A model generated the notes under the pieces. It saw only the letters and a list, made by a program, of their open reading frames with translations. It did no database searches and had not been told where the DNA came from. Of a stretch of 64,000 nucleotides of DNA, positions 27,945 through 35,304 are shown one piece after another (position 1 is the stretch's first letter; each line of letters begins with the position of its first letter). The stretch lies in contig NZ_WYET01000007.1 of the NCBI RefSeq assembly GCF_013376415.1, positions 186,001-250,000 on the forward strand, read 5' to 3'. The DNA comes from Flagellimonas chongwuensis (lineage in GTDB: Bacteria; Bacteroidota; Bacteroidia; Flavobacteriales; Flavobacteriaceae). Made by a program: the position numbers and the translations under genes.

Positions 27945-29234
27945 TTATTTGTTCGTTGAGAACAACTTTGGTTTGATGACCAACATGGCCCACGCCCAAT
28001 TTTGGGCACTGGCGGCATCTGTCTCGGCCACGCCCTTAAGTTCATACATGCCATCTGCAGGAAACAATTGGGAATATCCCACTTTTAGTGCGTAACCATT
28101 GAATTTTTGGGTGAACACCAAATCGACTTCGGTTCCCAAAGAGTTTTCTCCACCGGGCAGGTCCTGCGCTCCCTTAAAATTTAAAACCTTGGCCAAGAGG
28201 CTAGATTTTTCTCCTAATTTTATATTGGTACTGATATGGACATCAAACAATCCAATGGAATTGGCATGATTTCCCACATAGAAATAATCCATAAAACCAT
28301 TGAATTTATGATTGGTGCCATATAAAGGGAAAAAAGCACTTGTCTCACCTTCAGCTTGGCCGTCATTTCCACTTATGATTTCAAATCCAGCCCCTAGACC
28401 AAAAGTGTTCGATGCCTTGTAATTGGCATCAAACCCTAACAAATATGCCCCTTTCACATCCAACTCCCCTTGTCTTTCCCCTGTTTGTAAAAATGCATTC
28501 ACGGCCAATCCAAAATCTCCTTTTTTATACGCAAAGTGCGCACCCAATGTCTGCAAATTACTTACACCATTTGCAATATCATTCCCATCAAAATTTTGAA
28601 AGCCATTATTGAGCATCAACAGACTTGTTGCAAAACTTTCCCATTTTTGTTTTAGGTAGAGCATCTGCATGGTCTTATAACTAAAAAAGCCCAGGGTATT
28701 ATAGGTATTTCCTATAGATTGAAAACCACTTGGATTATCAAAGTCCTGATTAAAGGCAAAGGCAGCATCGATAACCAAATTATCTTTAGAATACTGTATC
28801 AGGGCTGCATCATGATTTCTGGCCTGTTGGGTCCAGTCCACTTCGCCCAATATCCTCTGGTCATCATAGGAAAGTACTTGTCTACCCAATTTTGCGGACC
28901 AGCCGGAACCGAGATCAAGTTGGGCCCAAGCTTCGAAAACAGCAAATGAATTGTTTTCATCCTCAGGCTGTAATTGACGGTTTTCACCCCATACAAAAAC
29001 ATCCTGAAGACTCAAGTAGAACCTATACTTTTCGGTTTGGTAATCCGTATTCAAGCGAACACGCGTAGCGGTCGCAAAACCAGGGTCGGAAGCATCTGAA
29101 ATTAAATTTCCAAAGCCATTTCTATACTCTGTTCTTGGTCTAAACTGCCCGTCCACAATAAATTGGGCAAAGGAAAAATGTATTCCCATAAGGCATAGGT
29201 ACACCAATAGCCTTTTCTTATTGAAAAACTTCAT
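27945..29234 (-). CDS. Alginate-export-family outer-membrane porin
   Basis: The 429-aa product has a signal peptide (LLVYLCLMGIHFSFAQ) and a beta-barrel of the alginate export type (FIVDGQFRPRTEYRNGFG, YRFYLSLQDVFVWGE, WSAKLGRQVLSYDDQRILGEVDWTQQARNHDA, ending GYSQLFPADGMYELKG ... WAMLVIKPKL). The name comes from the AlgE-like fold, but no alginate genes are near. The gene is 42 bp downstream of narK in the same operon. I infer that it is an outer-membrane channel for nitrate or nitrite, in front of the inner-membrane NarK transporter. Anion selectivity cannot be read from sequence. Confidence 0.85.
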   Translation of the reverse strand: MKFFNKKRLLVYLCLMGIHFSFAQFIVDGQFRPRTEYRNGFGNLISDASDPGFATATRVRLNTDYQTEKYRFYLSLQDVFVWGENRQLQPEDENNSFAVFEAWAQLDLGSGWSAKLGRQVLSYDDQRILGEVDWTQQARNHDAALIQYSKDNLVIDAAFAFNQDFDNPSGFQSIGNTYNTLGFFSYKTMQMLYLKQKWESFATSLLMLNNGFQNFDGNDIANGVSNLQTLGAHFAYKKGDFGLAVNAFLQTGERQGELDVKGAYLLGFDANYKASNTFGLGAGFEIISGNDGQAEGETSAFFPLYGTNHKFNGFMDYFYVGNHANSIGLFDVHISTNIKLGEKSSLLAKVLNFKGAQDLPGGENSLGTEVDLVFTQKFNGYALKVGYSQLFPADGMYELKGVAETDAASAQNWAWAMLVIKPKLFSTNK

Positions 29235-29276
29235 ATTGTTTACTGTTTGGTTGAATTATAAGGAAAACCCAGGGTT

Positions 29277-30677
29277 CTAACTTTCCACGGTCGACATGGC
29301 CATTTTACCTTCCATTTCTTGAAGTACGGCTTCTTCATCCACGGTAGAGAATTTAATGGCAAATGCACTGATGGCCGCTACGACCACAAAAATTCCAATA
29401 ATAAAATATCCGTTGGATACGGCACTTGAAGCAGCTGCAGCTTGTGCCGCTTTTACCGCTTCTTCACCTAACCCCTCATTAGCCTTTATAGCCATGCTTT
29501 CAGCTATTGCCGATTTAGATTTTAATAAAAGTGCGGCCAAAAATGCACCAACATTCCCCCCTGCCCCAACGATTCCCGAGATGGAACCAATAGCTTTTTT
29601 GTTGATAAAGGGAACAACAGAAAATGTTGCACCCTCGGCCATTTGAACAGTTAGACTAAAAGCCACCAAAAAGATGATTCCCACTGCAAGACTTGTGGTC
29701 AATGAGAACACGGAGAGCATAACGCCTTCGGCCATCAAAATAAAAGTCAGGAACAAAACCCTTCCACGAAGCCCTTTTAACTTTCCGAAACGATCTCCGA
29801 AAAAGCCGCCCAAGGTACGAGCAAAAATATTCATCAGGGCAAAGGACAAAACAATGTTCCCTGCCGTAATCCTCTCCAAGCCAAAGGTGTTTTGTAGATA
29901 ATCGTCCATGGTACCATAAACGGTAAGCTCCATACCAAAACAAGCGGCATACACCAAAAACAGAATCCAAACGCGGTAATCTTTCAAGGTACTTAGAAAA
30001 GATATTTTATCCTTCTTCAAAACCGGCATGTTTCCTGTTTTCCGCAATTCTGCAAAATTGCCCTCTGGGGTATCCTGGGTAAAGAAGTAGTAAACAAGCC
30101 CCATTAAAAAACAAACTATTCCAGCAATAACCATGGAGTAACGCCATGCAATTTCATCGGCAACACCAAAACTTACCACGGCAGCAGCAATCAAAGGCAT
30201 TCCCAATCTGTTGGCACCACCACCAAGATTTCCCCAACCGGCCGATGTAGCATTTGCAGTACCCACAATGTTGGGAGCGAACATAATGGAAGTATGGAAT
30301 TGGGTAATAACAAAGGAAGCCCCTATGAATCCGATAAGAAATCTACATAACAAGAACTGTAAGGGTGTTTGGACCAAACCTATCAAGATTACGGGAATAG
30401 ACCCAATAATCAATAACCAAGTGTAGCACAATCTCGGCCCAAACCTATCGCACAACTTACCAATAAGCAATCGGGCAAAAACAGTACCCGTAACGGCTAA
30501 AATTATAGAATTCCATTTTTGCGATGGAGTCAATCCCAAATCCTTAACAACATCAGGCATAAAAGGAACAATTCCAAACCATGCAAAAAAGCAAATGAAG
30601 AAAGCAATGGCAGAAATCCAAAACGTTCTAATGGGTATACTTTTAAGATTCAATAGATTTAATCGTGTGGCTTTCAT
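29277..30677 (-). CDS. narK: Nitrate/nitrite MFS transporter (NarK/NasA type)
   Basis: The 466-aa product has twelve predicted membrane helices and both nitrate-porter signatures: GWGNLGGGANRLGMPL in the first half and GIVGAGGNVGAFLAALL in the second. The substrate-binding arginine regions RLLIGKLCDRFGPR and FARTLGGFFGDRFGK are present. It brings nitrate into the cytoplasm for the fused reductase. The promoter (30705-30726) has a NarL-like palindrome overlapping a perfect -7 element, and a long inverted repeat abuts the start codon. It heads an operon with the porin. Confidence 0.95.
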   Translation of the reverse strand: MKATRLNLLNLKSIPIRTFWISAIAFFICFFAWFGIVPFMPDVVKDLGLTPSQKWNSIILAVTGTVFARLLIGKLCDRFGPRLCYTWLLIIGSIPVILIGLVQTPLQFLLCRFLIGFIGASFVITQFHTSIMFAPNIVGTANATSAGWGNLGGGANRLGMPLIAAAVVSFGVADEIAWRYSMVIAGIVCFLMGLVYYFFTQDTPEGNFAELRKTGNMPVLKKDKISFLSTLKDYRVWILFLVYAACFGMELTVYGTMDDYLQNTFGLERITAGNIVLSFALMNIFARTLGGFFGDRFGKLKGLRGRVLFLTFILMAEGVMLSVFSLTTSLAVGIIFLVAFSLTVQMAEGATFSVVPFINKKAIGSISGIVGAGGNVGAFLAALLLKSKSAIAESMAIKANEGLGEEAVKAAQAAAASSAVSNGYFIIGIFVVVAAISAFAIKFSTVDEEAVLQEMEGKMAMSTVES

Positions 30678-30704
30678 AATACTTAGATTAATTGATTAGA
30701 TAAT

Positions 30705-30726
30705 CAAATCTAAGTATTTATACGTA
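30705..30726 (-). promoter_or_regulatory. narK promoter: -7 element and NarL-like 7-2-7 palindrome
   Basis: On the minus strand TAGATTTG (30712-30705) is an exact TAnnTTTG -7 element. It overlaps by two bases the palindrome TACGTAT-AA-ATACTTA (30726-30711). A further heptamer TACGTAT is at 30752-30758. An 11-12 bp inverted repeat (30678-30689 with 30707-30718) surrounds the expected start of transcription. Confidence 0.7.
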
Positions 30727-30883
30727 TTTATTGAATTTTACATCTGTTTTCTACGTATTTTTATGAAATATACTGAAGAAACCTTGTCATATTATGACAT
30801 CATAAAAATGAGCCTTCTGCTACTGATAATTTGAAAATAGGCATTGAACACAACAGGAAGCTATACTATAATAAGGTATGGCT

Positions 30884-31660
30884 TTAGAGTTCCATTCCTA
30901 CCACTCTTTGGATGGCATCTTCAAAAAATGATGGATGGTCGGCCACCACATCACCCACGATAATTATTCCGGGGCATGATAAATCCAATTCGCTGGACAT
31001 ATGGACAGCATCATTTAAGGTGCCCGTAATACAATTCTCGTTTGGCAAAGTTCCATTTTGAACAACGGCAAGTGGTGTGTAGCTTTTTCTATACTTTCCT
31101 ATTTCCTTGGCTATTTCCACCAACTTACGGACTCCCATCAAAATGACCAGTGTTCCGGAAGATTGCGCAGCTAATTGAAAATCCTTGGAGAGCCCACCTT
31201 CTTTTGTAGTCGCGGTCACTACCCAAAAACTGTTGCTCACTCCTCTTTTGGTTACAGGTATCCCTTGACTTGCAGGCACAGCTATGGCATTGGAAACACC
31301 TGGTACCACCTCCACAGGGATTCCAAAAGATTCCGCATATTCGACTTCCTCCATTCCTCTACCAAATACAAATGGATCACCTCCTTTTAGCCGGACCACA
31401 TGACCATACCTAAATGCATTTTCTACGATAAGGGCATTGATCTCATCTTGATTAAAGCTATGTTTCCCACACCGTTTTCCTACGTATATATTCGGAATGT
31501 GCCTTGGAGCTTCGGTTAGTAAATCAGCATCCGTTAATGCATCGTACAGAACAACATCAGCCCGCTTCAAAGCGCGCAATCCCCTAACAGTAATAAGGTC
31601 TGACGAGCCTGGACCTGCACCAACCAAAGTTACTCTTGCCTCTTTCTTATATTGCTTCAT
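30884..31660 (-). CDS. cobA: Uroporphyrinogen-III C-methyltransferase (siroheme pathway)
   Basis: The 258-aa product is a stand-alone SUMT/CobA-type enzyme. It shows the SAM-binding start VTLVGAGPGSSDLITVRGLRALKRADVVLYDAL, the GGDPFVFGRGMEE motif and VVPGVSNAIAVPASQGIPVTKRG. It adds two methyl groups to uroporphyrinogen III to give precorrin-2, the precursor of the siroheme needed by NirB. It is transcribed divergently from nirB from a shared 122-bp region. No siroheme synthase CysG/Met8 dehydrogenase-chelatase is seen in this window. Confidence 0.95.
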   Translation of the reverse strand: MKQYKKEARVTLVGAGPGSSDLITVRGLRALKRADVVLYDALTDADLLTEAPRHIPNIYVGKRCGKHSFNQDEINALIVENAFRYGHVVRLKGGDPFVFGRGMEEVEYAESFGIPVEVVPGVSNAIAVPASQGIPVTKRGVSNSFWVVTATTKEGGLSKDFQLAAQSSGTLVILMGVRKLVEIAKEIGKYRKSYTPLAVVQNGTLPNENCITGTLNDAVHMSSELDLSCPGIIIVGDVVADHPSFFEDAIQRVVGMEL

Positions 31661-31696
31661 TATAATTATTTGTTTTGATTTTTATGGATTCCACAA

Positions 31697-31718
31697 CAAG
31701 AATACGTATTTATTTTTA
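31697..31718 (-). promoter_or_regulatory. cobA promoter: weak NarL-like box and -7 element
   Basis: On the minus strand TAAAAAT-AA-ATACGTA (31718-31703) has one good heptamer and one poor one. Its last TA starts TATTCTTG (31704-31697), one mismatch from TAnnTTTG. This is the same geometry as in narK and nirB. Confidence 0.5.
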
Positions 31719-31735
31719 AATAATTATTAATTATA

Positions 31736-31757
31736 TACGTAATTATACTTAGTTTTG
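31736..31757 (+). promoter_or_regulatory. nirB promoter: NarL-like box and perfect -7 element
   Basis: TACGTAA-TT-ATACTTA (31736-31751) is followed, with a two-base overlap, by TAGTTTTG (31750-31757), an exact TAnnTTTG. The expected leader before the ATG at 31783 is about 20 nt. Confidence 0.65.
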
Positions 31758-31782
31758 GTTTGTATTTCAAAATCATATATAT

Positions 31783-34302
31783 ATGAAAACTGTAATTGTA
31801 GTGGGCAACGGAATGGTGGGATATAAGTTTTGTGAAAAATTTGTAGCTAAATCCTCCAGCGATGAATATAAGCTTATTGTGTTCGGTGAAGAACCCAGAC
31901 CTGCATATGATAGGGTTCACCTCAGTGCATATTTTGAAAATCAAAATGCAAATGCTTTGGAACTTGCACCTGCCTCTTGGTACAAAGAAAATAACATTGA
32001 ACTTATTACAGGGCAGCGGGTGTCAGATATTAAAAAAGAGAATAAGGAGATCCATACCGCTTCGGGCAAATCCTATACCTATGATTATTTGGTCTTGGCT
32101 ACAGGTTCCGTTCCTTTTGTGCCTCCTATTTCCGGGGTTGAAAAAGAAGGTGTCTTTGTCTACAGAACCATAGAAGATTTAGAGGAAATGATGGCCTATG
32201 CTTCACAAATCAAAGCCATTAAACCCAACGGAAAAGCAGCTATTTTAGGAGGAGGCCTCTTGGGGCTCGAAGCAGGAAAGGCTGTTTTGGACATGGGCCT
32301 GGAAGCCCACGTAGTGGAATTCGCTCCCAAACTGATGCCCCGACAATTGGATACCCGAAGTAGTAATGTGCTCCAGTTAAAACTGGAGGATATGGGAATA
32401 CAGGTACATTTGAGCAAGGCAACCAATAAAATCTTGGGCGACAAGGTAATAGAAGGAATGGAGTTTGGGGAGGATGACCGACTGGATGTGGATATGCTCA
32501 TCATTTCGGCAGGGATACGCCCCCGGGATGAGCTTGGTAAAACCTGCGGACTGGAAATGGGAACAAGAGGTGGAATCATCGTTGACAATAGAATGCGAAC
32601 ATCCACTAAAGATATATTCGCCATTGGCGAAGTGGCCCTGTACAACCAAATGATATATGGTCTTGTCGCTCCCGGTTATGAAATGGCCGATGTTGCCGTG
32701 AACCAGATAATGGGCAATCAAGAGGTCATTATGCCAGAGCATATGGATATGTCCACAAAACTTAAATTAATGGGTGTGGACGTAGCCAGTTTTGGTATTC
32801 CATATATGCCCGTGGAAAAGGGGTTGTCCATCATTTTTGAAAACAAGACAAAATACCTCTACAAGAGAATCAATGTAAGCCATGATGGAAAAACGCTCTT
32901 GGGAGGGATTCTCGTTGGGGATGCCAAGGACTACAATATTTTGCACCAGATGTACTTGAACGGTATCGCTTTGCCCGATAATGCCGAAGAATTGATCGTA
33001 GGGGCACGTGGTGGGGAAGGCTCTGCCTTTGGCAGTGCCATAGATTTGCCCGATACTGCCCAAATCTGTTCCTGTGAAAGTGTTTCCAAAGGAAACATCT
33101 GCTCCTCTCTTTTGAATGGCGAATCCAAATCCCTTAAAGATATTATAAGCTGCACCAAAGCCACTACAGGTTGTGGAGGATGCAAGCCCATGGTGGTGGA
33201 GTTGGTCAATGAGACGCTAAAATCCATGGGTAAAAAGGTGAAAGATGTCATTTGCGAACATTTTGAATATACCCGACAAGAACTCTATGGCATCATCAAG
33301 GTAAAGGGCATCACAAGTTATGATGAAGCTCTTGACAAATGTGGACAAGGTGATGGATGCGAGGTGTGTAAACCTGCACTAGCCTCCATTTTTGCCACCA
33401 TTTATAACCATACGGCCAACAAAGAAGACATAATACAGGACTCCAATGATCGTTTTTTGGCCAATATCCAACGAAATGGCTCCTATTCGGTAGTTCCAAG
33501 GATACCCGGTGGCGAAATAACCCCCGATAAACTGATCGTGCTGGGAGATGTGGCCAAACAATACGGTTTGTATACCAAAATCACGGGAGGCCAGCGCATT
33601 GACTTATTTGGTGCCGAACTGAACGATCTTCCCGCCATTTGGAAAAAACTGATCGATGCTGGTTTTGAGAGTGGCCATGCCTATGGGAAATCCTTACGTA
33701 CCGTAAAAAGTTGCGTAGGCTCCACATGGTGTCGATATGGCATGGACGAGAGCGTGAGCTTTGCCATTGCCCTGGAGGAACGCTATAAAGGGATTCGGTC
33801 CCCCCATAAACTAAAAGGGGGCGTATCGGGATGTATCCGTGAATGTGCCGAGGCCCGCGGAAAGGATTTTGGGGTAATCGCAGTGGAAGGCGGTTGGAAC
33901 CTCTATGTATGCGGAAATGGTGGTGCCACACCTAAACACGCCCAATTATTGGCGGAACAAATAGACAATGAAACGGTCATCAAATACCTGGACCGCTTTT
34001 TAATGTATTATATCCGGACCGCCGCACCACTAATGCGCACTGCCGCTTGGCTGGAAAAACTGGAAGGTGGCATGGAGCAACTCAAAAAAATTGTCATCGA
34101 AGACAGTTTGAACATTGCCGAGGAACTCGAAACTGACATGCAGGGCCTTGTGGACAAATATGAATGCGAATGGAAGCAAGCTGTGGAAAATGAAGAAATC
34201 GGTAGGCGTTTCAAGCATTTTGTCAATACGGATGACAGGGACGATAATTTGGTCTTTGTTCCCATGAGGGAACAGAAAATGCCAGAACCATGGACCAACT
34301 AA
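31783..34302 (+). CDS. nirB: Nitrite reductase [NAD(P)H] large subunit
   Basis: The 839-aa product has the full NirB order. An N-terminal FAD/NADH oxidoreductase region (TVIVVGNGMVGYKF, GGGLLGLEAGKAV, IFAIGEVALY) is followed by two BFD-like [2Fe-2S] segments (QICSCESVSKGN ... TGCGGCKP, then GDGCEVCKP). The ferredoxin-like half-domain and the siroheme/[4Fe-4S] domain come last, with cluster cysteines in CVGSTWC and GCIRECAEARG. It reduces nitrite to ammonium with six electrons, using NirD as partner. It starts a rightward operon nirB-nirD-DUF4202-kinase-DUF7009 and has its own NarL-like promoter. Confidence 0.97.
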   Translation: MKTVIVVGNGMVGYKFCEKFVAKSSSDEYKLIVFGEEPRPAYDRVHLSAYFENQNANALELAPASWYKENNIELITGQRVSDIKKENKEIHTASGKSYTYDYLVLATGSVPFVPPISGVEKEGVFVYRTIEDLEEMMAYASQIKAIKPNGKAAILGGGLLGLEAGKAVLDMGLEAHVVEFAPKLMPRQLDTRSSNVLQLKLEDMGIQVHLSKATNKILGDKVIEGMEFGEDDRLDVDMLIISAGIRPRDELGKTCGLEMGTRGGIIVDNRMRTSTKDIFAIGEVALYNQMIYGLVAPGYEMADVAVNQIMGNQEVIMPEHMDMSTKLKLMGVDVASFGIPYMPVEKGLSIIFENKTKYLYKRINVSHDGKTLLGGILVGDAKDYNILHQMYLNGIALPDNAEELIVGARGGEGSAFGSAIDLPDTAQICSCESVSKGNICSSLLNGESKSLKDIISCTKATTGCGGCKPMVVELVNETLKSMGKKVKDVICEHFEYTRQELYGIIKVKGITSYDEALDKCGQGDGCEVCKPALASIFATIYNHTANKEDIIQDSNDRFLANIQRNGSYSVVPRIPGGEITPDKLIVLGDVAKQYGLYTKITGGQRIDLFGAELNDLPAIWKKLIDAGFESGHAYGKSLRTVKSCVGSTWCRYGMDESVSFAIALEERYKGIRSPHKLKGGVSGCIRECAEARGKDFGVIAVEGGWNLYVCGNGGATPKHAQLLAEQIDNETVIKYLDRFLMYYIRTAAPLMRTAAWLEKLEGGMEQLKKIVIEDSLNIAEELETDMQGLVDKYECEWKQAVENEEIGRRFKHFVNTDDRDDNLVFVPMREQKMPEPWTN

Positions 34303-34314
34303 ATTATAAACACT

Positions 34315-34692
34315 ATGGAAGCATTATTTCAACAATACAGCCCGGTTGCTTTGGACAAGGTAACGGTTTGGTTCAAAGCTTGCCAAGAACATGACATACC
34401 GGAAAACGGGGGGGCATGCGTAAAATATAAGAACAAACAGATTGCGCTATATCATTTTAAACGAAAACAAAAATGGTATGCCTGTCAAAACCTATGCCCC
34501 CATAAAATGGAAATGGTATTATCGCGGGGGATGTTAGGGGATTCCGAAGGTATTGCCAAAGTGGCCTGTCCCATGCACAAAAGAACATTCTCTTTGGAAA
34601 CTGGGGAAAATCTCAACGGAGACCTGCCCTCGATCGCTACTTTTCCCGTAAAAGTGGAAAATGGCTTTGTGTATATTGGTTTTTCTGAATAG
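34315..34692 (+). CDS. nirD: Nitrite reductase small subunit, Rieske-like
   Basis: The 125-aa product has the NirD/Rieske fold. All four possible Rieske ligands are present: C61 and H63 in CPH, and C85 and H88 in CPMH. Many enterobacterial NirD proteins have lost these residues, so this one may hold a working [2Fe-2S] cluster, which is inference. It is 12 bp after nirB and required for NADH-nitrite reductase activity in characterised systems. Confidence 0.93.
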   Translation: MEALFQQYSPVALDKVTVWFKACQEHDIPENGGACVKYKNKQIALYHFKRKQKWYACQNLCPHKMEMVLSRGMLGDSEGIAKVACPMHKRTFSLETGENLNGDLPSIATFPVKVENGFVYIGFSE

Positions 34693-34707
34693 TTTTAAGA
34701 AAAACCA

Positions 34708-35304
34708 ATGAATATGGCCAAATCCGAAAAACTTCTGGAAGCGTTCAAACTGTTTGATCAGGCCAATGCCCAAGACCCCAACAAGGAAAGCTTTGAAGGA
34801 AGATCATATCCGAAAGAGCTATTGTACGCACAGCGTATGACCGATATTCTAAATGAATTTGAACCGGATGCTTCGGAGGCATTGCAATTAACGGCACGTT
34901 GCCAGCATATTTGCAGGTGGGAAATACCTAGGGAATCCTATGAAATGAATCGGGTCGGCTACCTGAAATGGAGGCAAGAACTCAAAAAATTCCACGCGGA
35001 AAAAGCGAGCAATATATTACGGAAAGTAGGCTACGATGAAGATACTATTGATAGGGTATCGTTTCTATTGCTCAAAAAACAATTGAAAAAAGATCAGGAG
35101 ACCCAAACATTGGAAGATGTTATTTGCTTGGTCTTTTTAAAGTTTTATTACGAGCCGTTCCTCACAAAGCACGATGACGATAAAATTAGCTCCATTTTGC
35201 AAAAAACTTGGGTAAAAATGTCACAAAAAGGCCATGAAGCGGCCTTGGCCCTGGCTTTTTCGGAAAGAGGAATGGAACTGGTCTCCAAAGCCCTATCCAA
35301 CTAA
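34708..35304 (+). CDS. DUF4202 family protein
   Basis: The 198-aa protein is soluble and mostly helical and matches the DUF4202 family. Visible motifs are FEGRSYPKELLYAQRMTDIL, the conserved RCQHICRWEIPRESY and GYLKWRQELKKFHAEKA. The histidines and acidic residues suggest an HD-like metal site, which is inference. DUF4202 genes are repeatedly found beside nitrite reductase genes, and here it lies 15 bp after nirD. Its last base is shared with the kinase start (TAATG), which implies translational coupling. No biochemical function is known to me. Confidence 0.82.
   Translation: MNMAKSEKLLEAFKLFDQANAQDPNKESFEGRSYPKELLYAQRMTDILNEFEPDASEALQLTARCQHICRWEIPRESYEMNRVGYLKWRQELKKFHAEKASNILRKVGYDEDTIDRVSFLLLKKQLKKDQETQTLEDVICLVFLKFYYEPFLTKHDDDKISSILQKTWVKMSQKGHEAALALAFSERGMELVSKALSN

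Noticed and set aside
27945..29234. Alginate export role for the porin
   Set aside because: Only the fold matches; no alginate synthesis genes are present and the gene is co-transcribed with narK.
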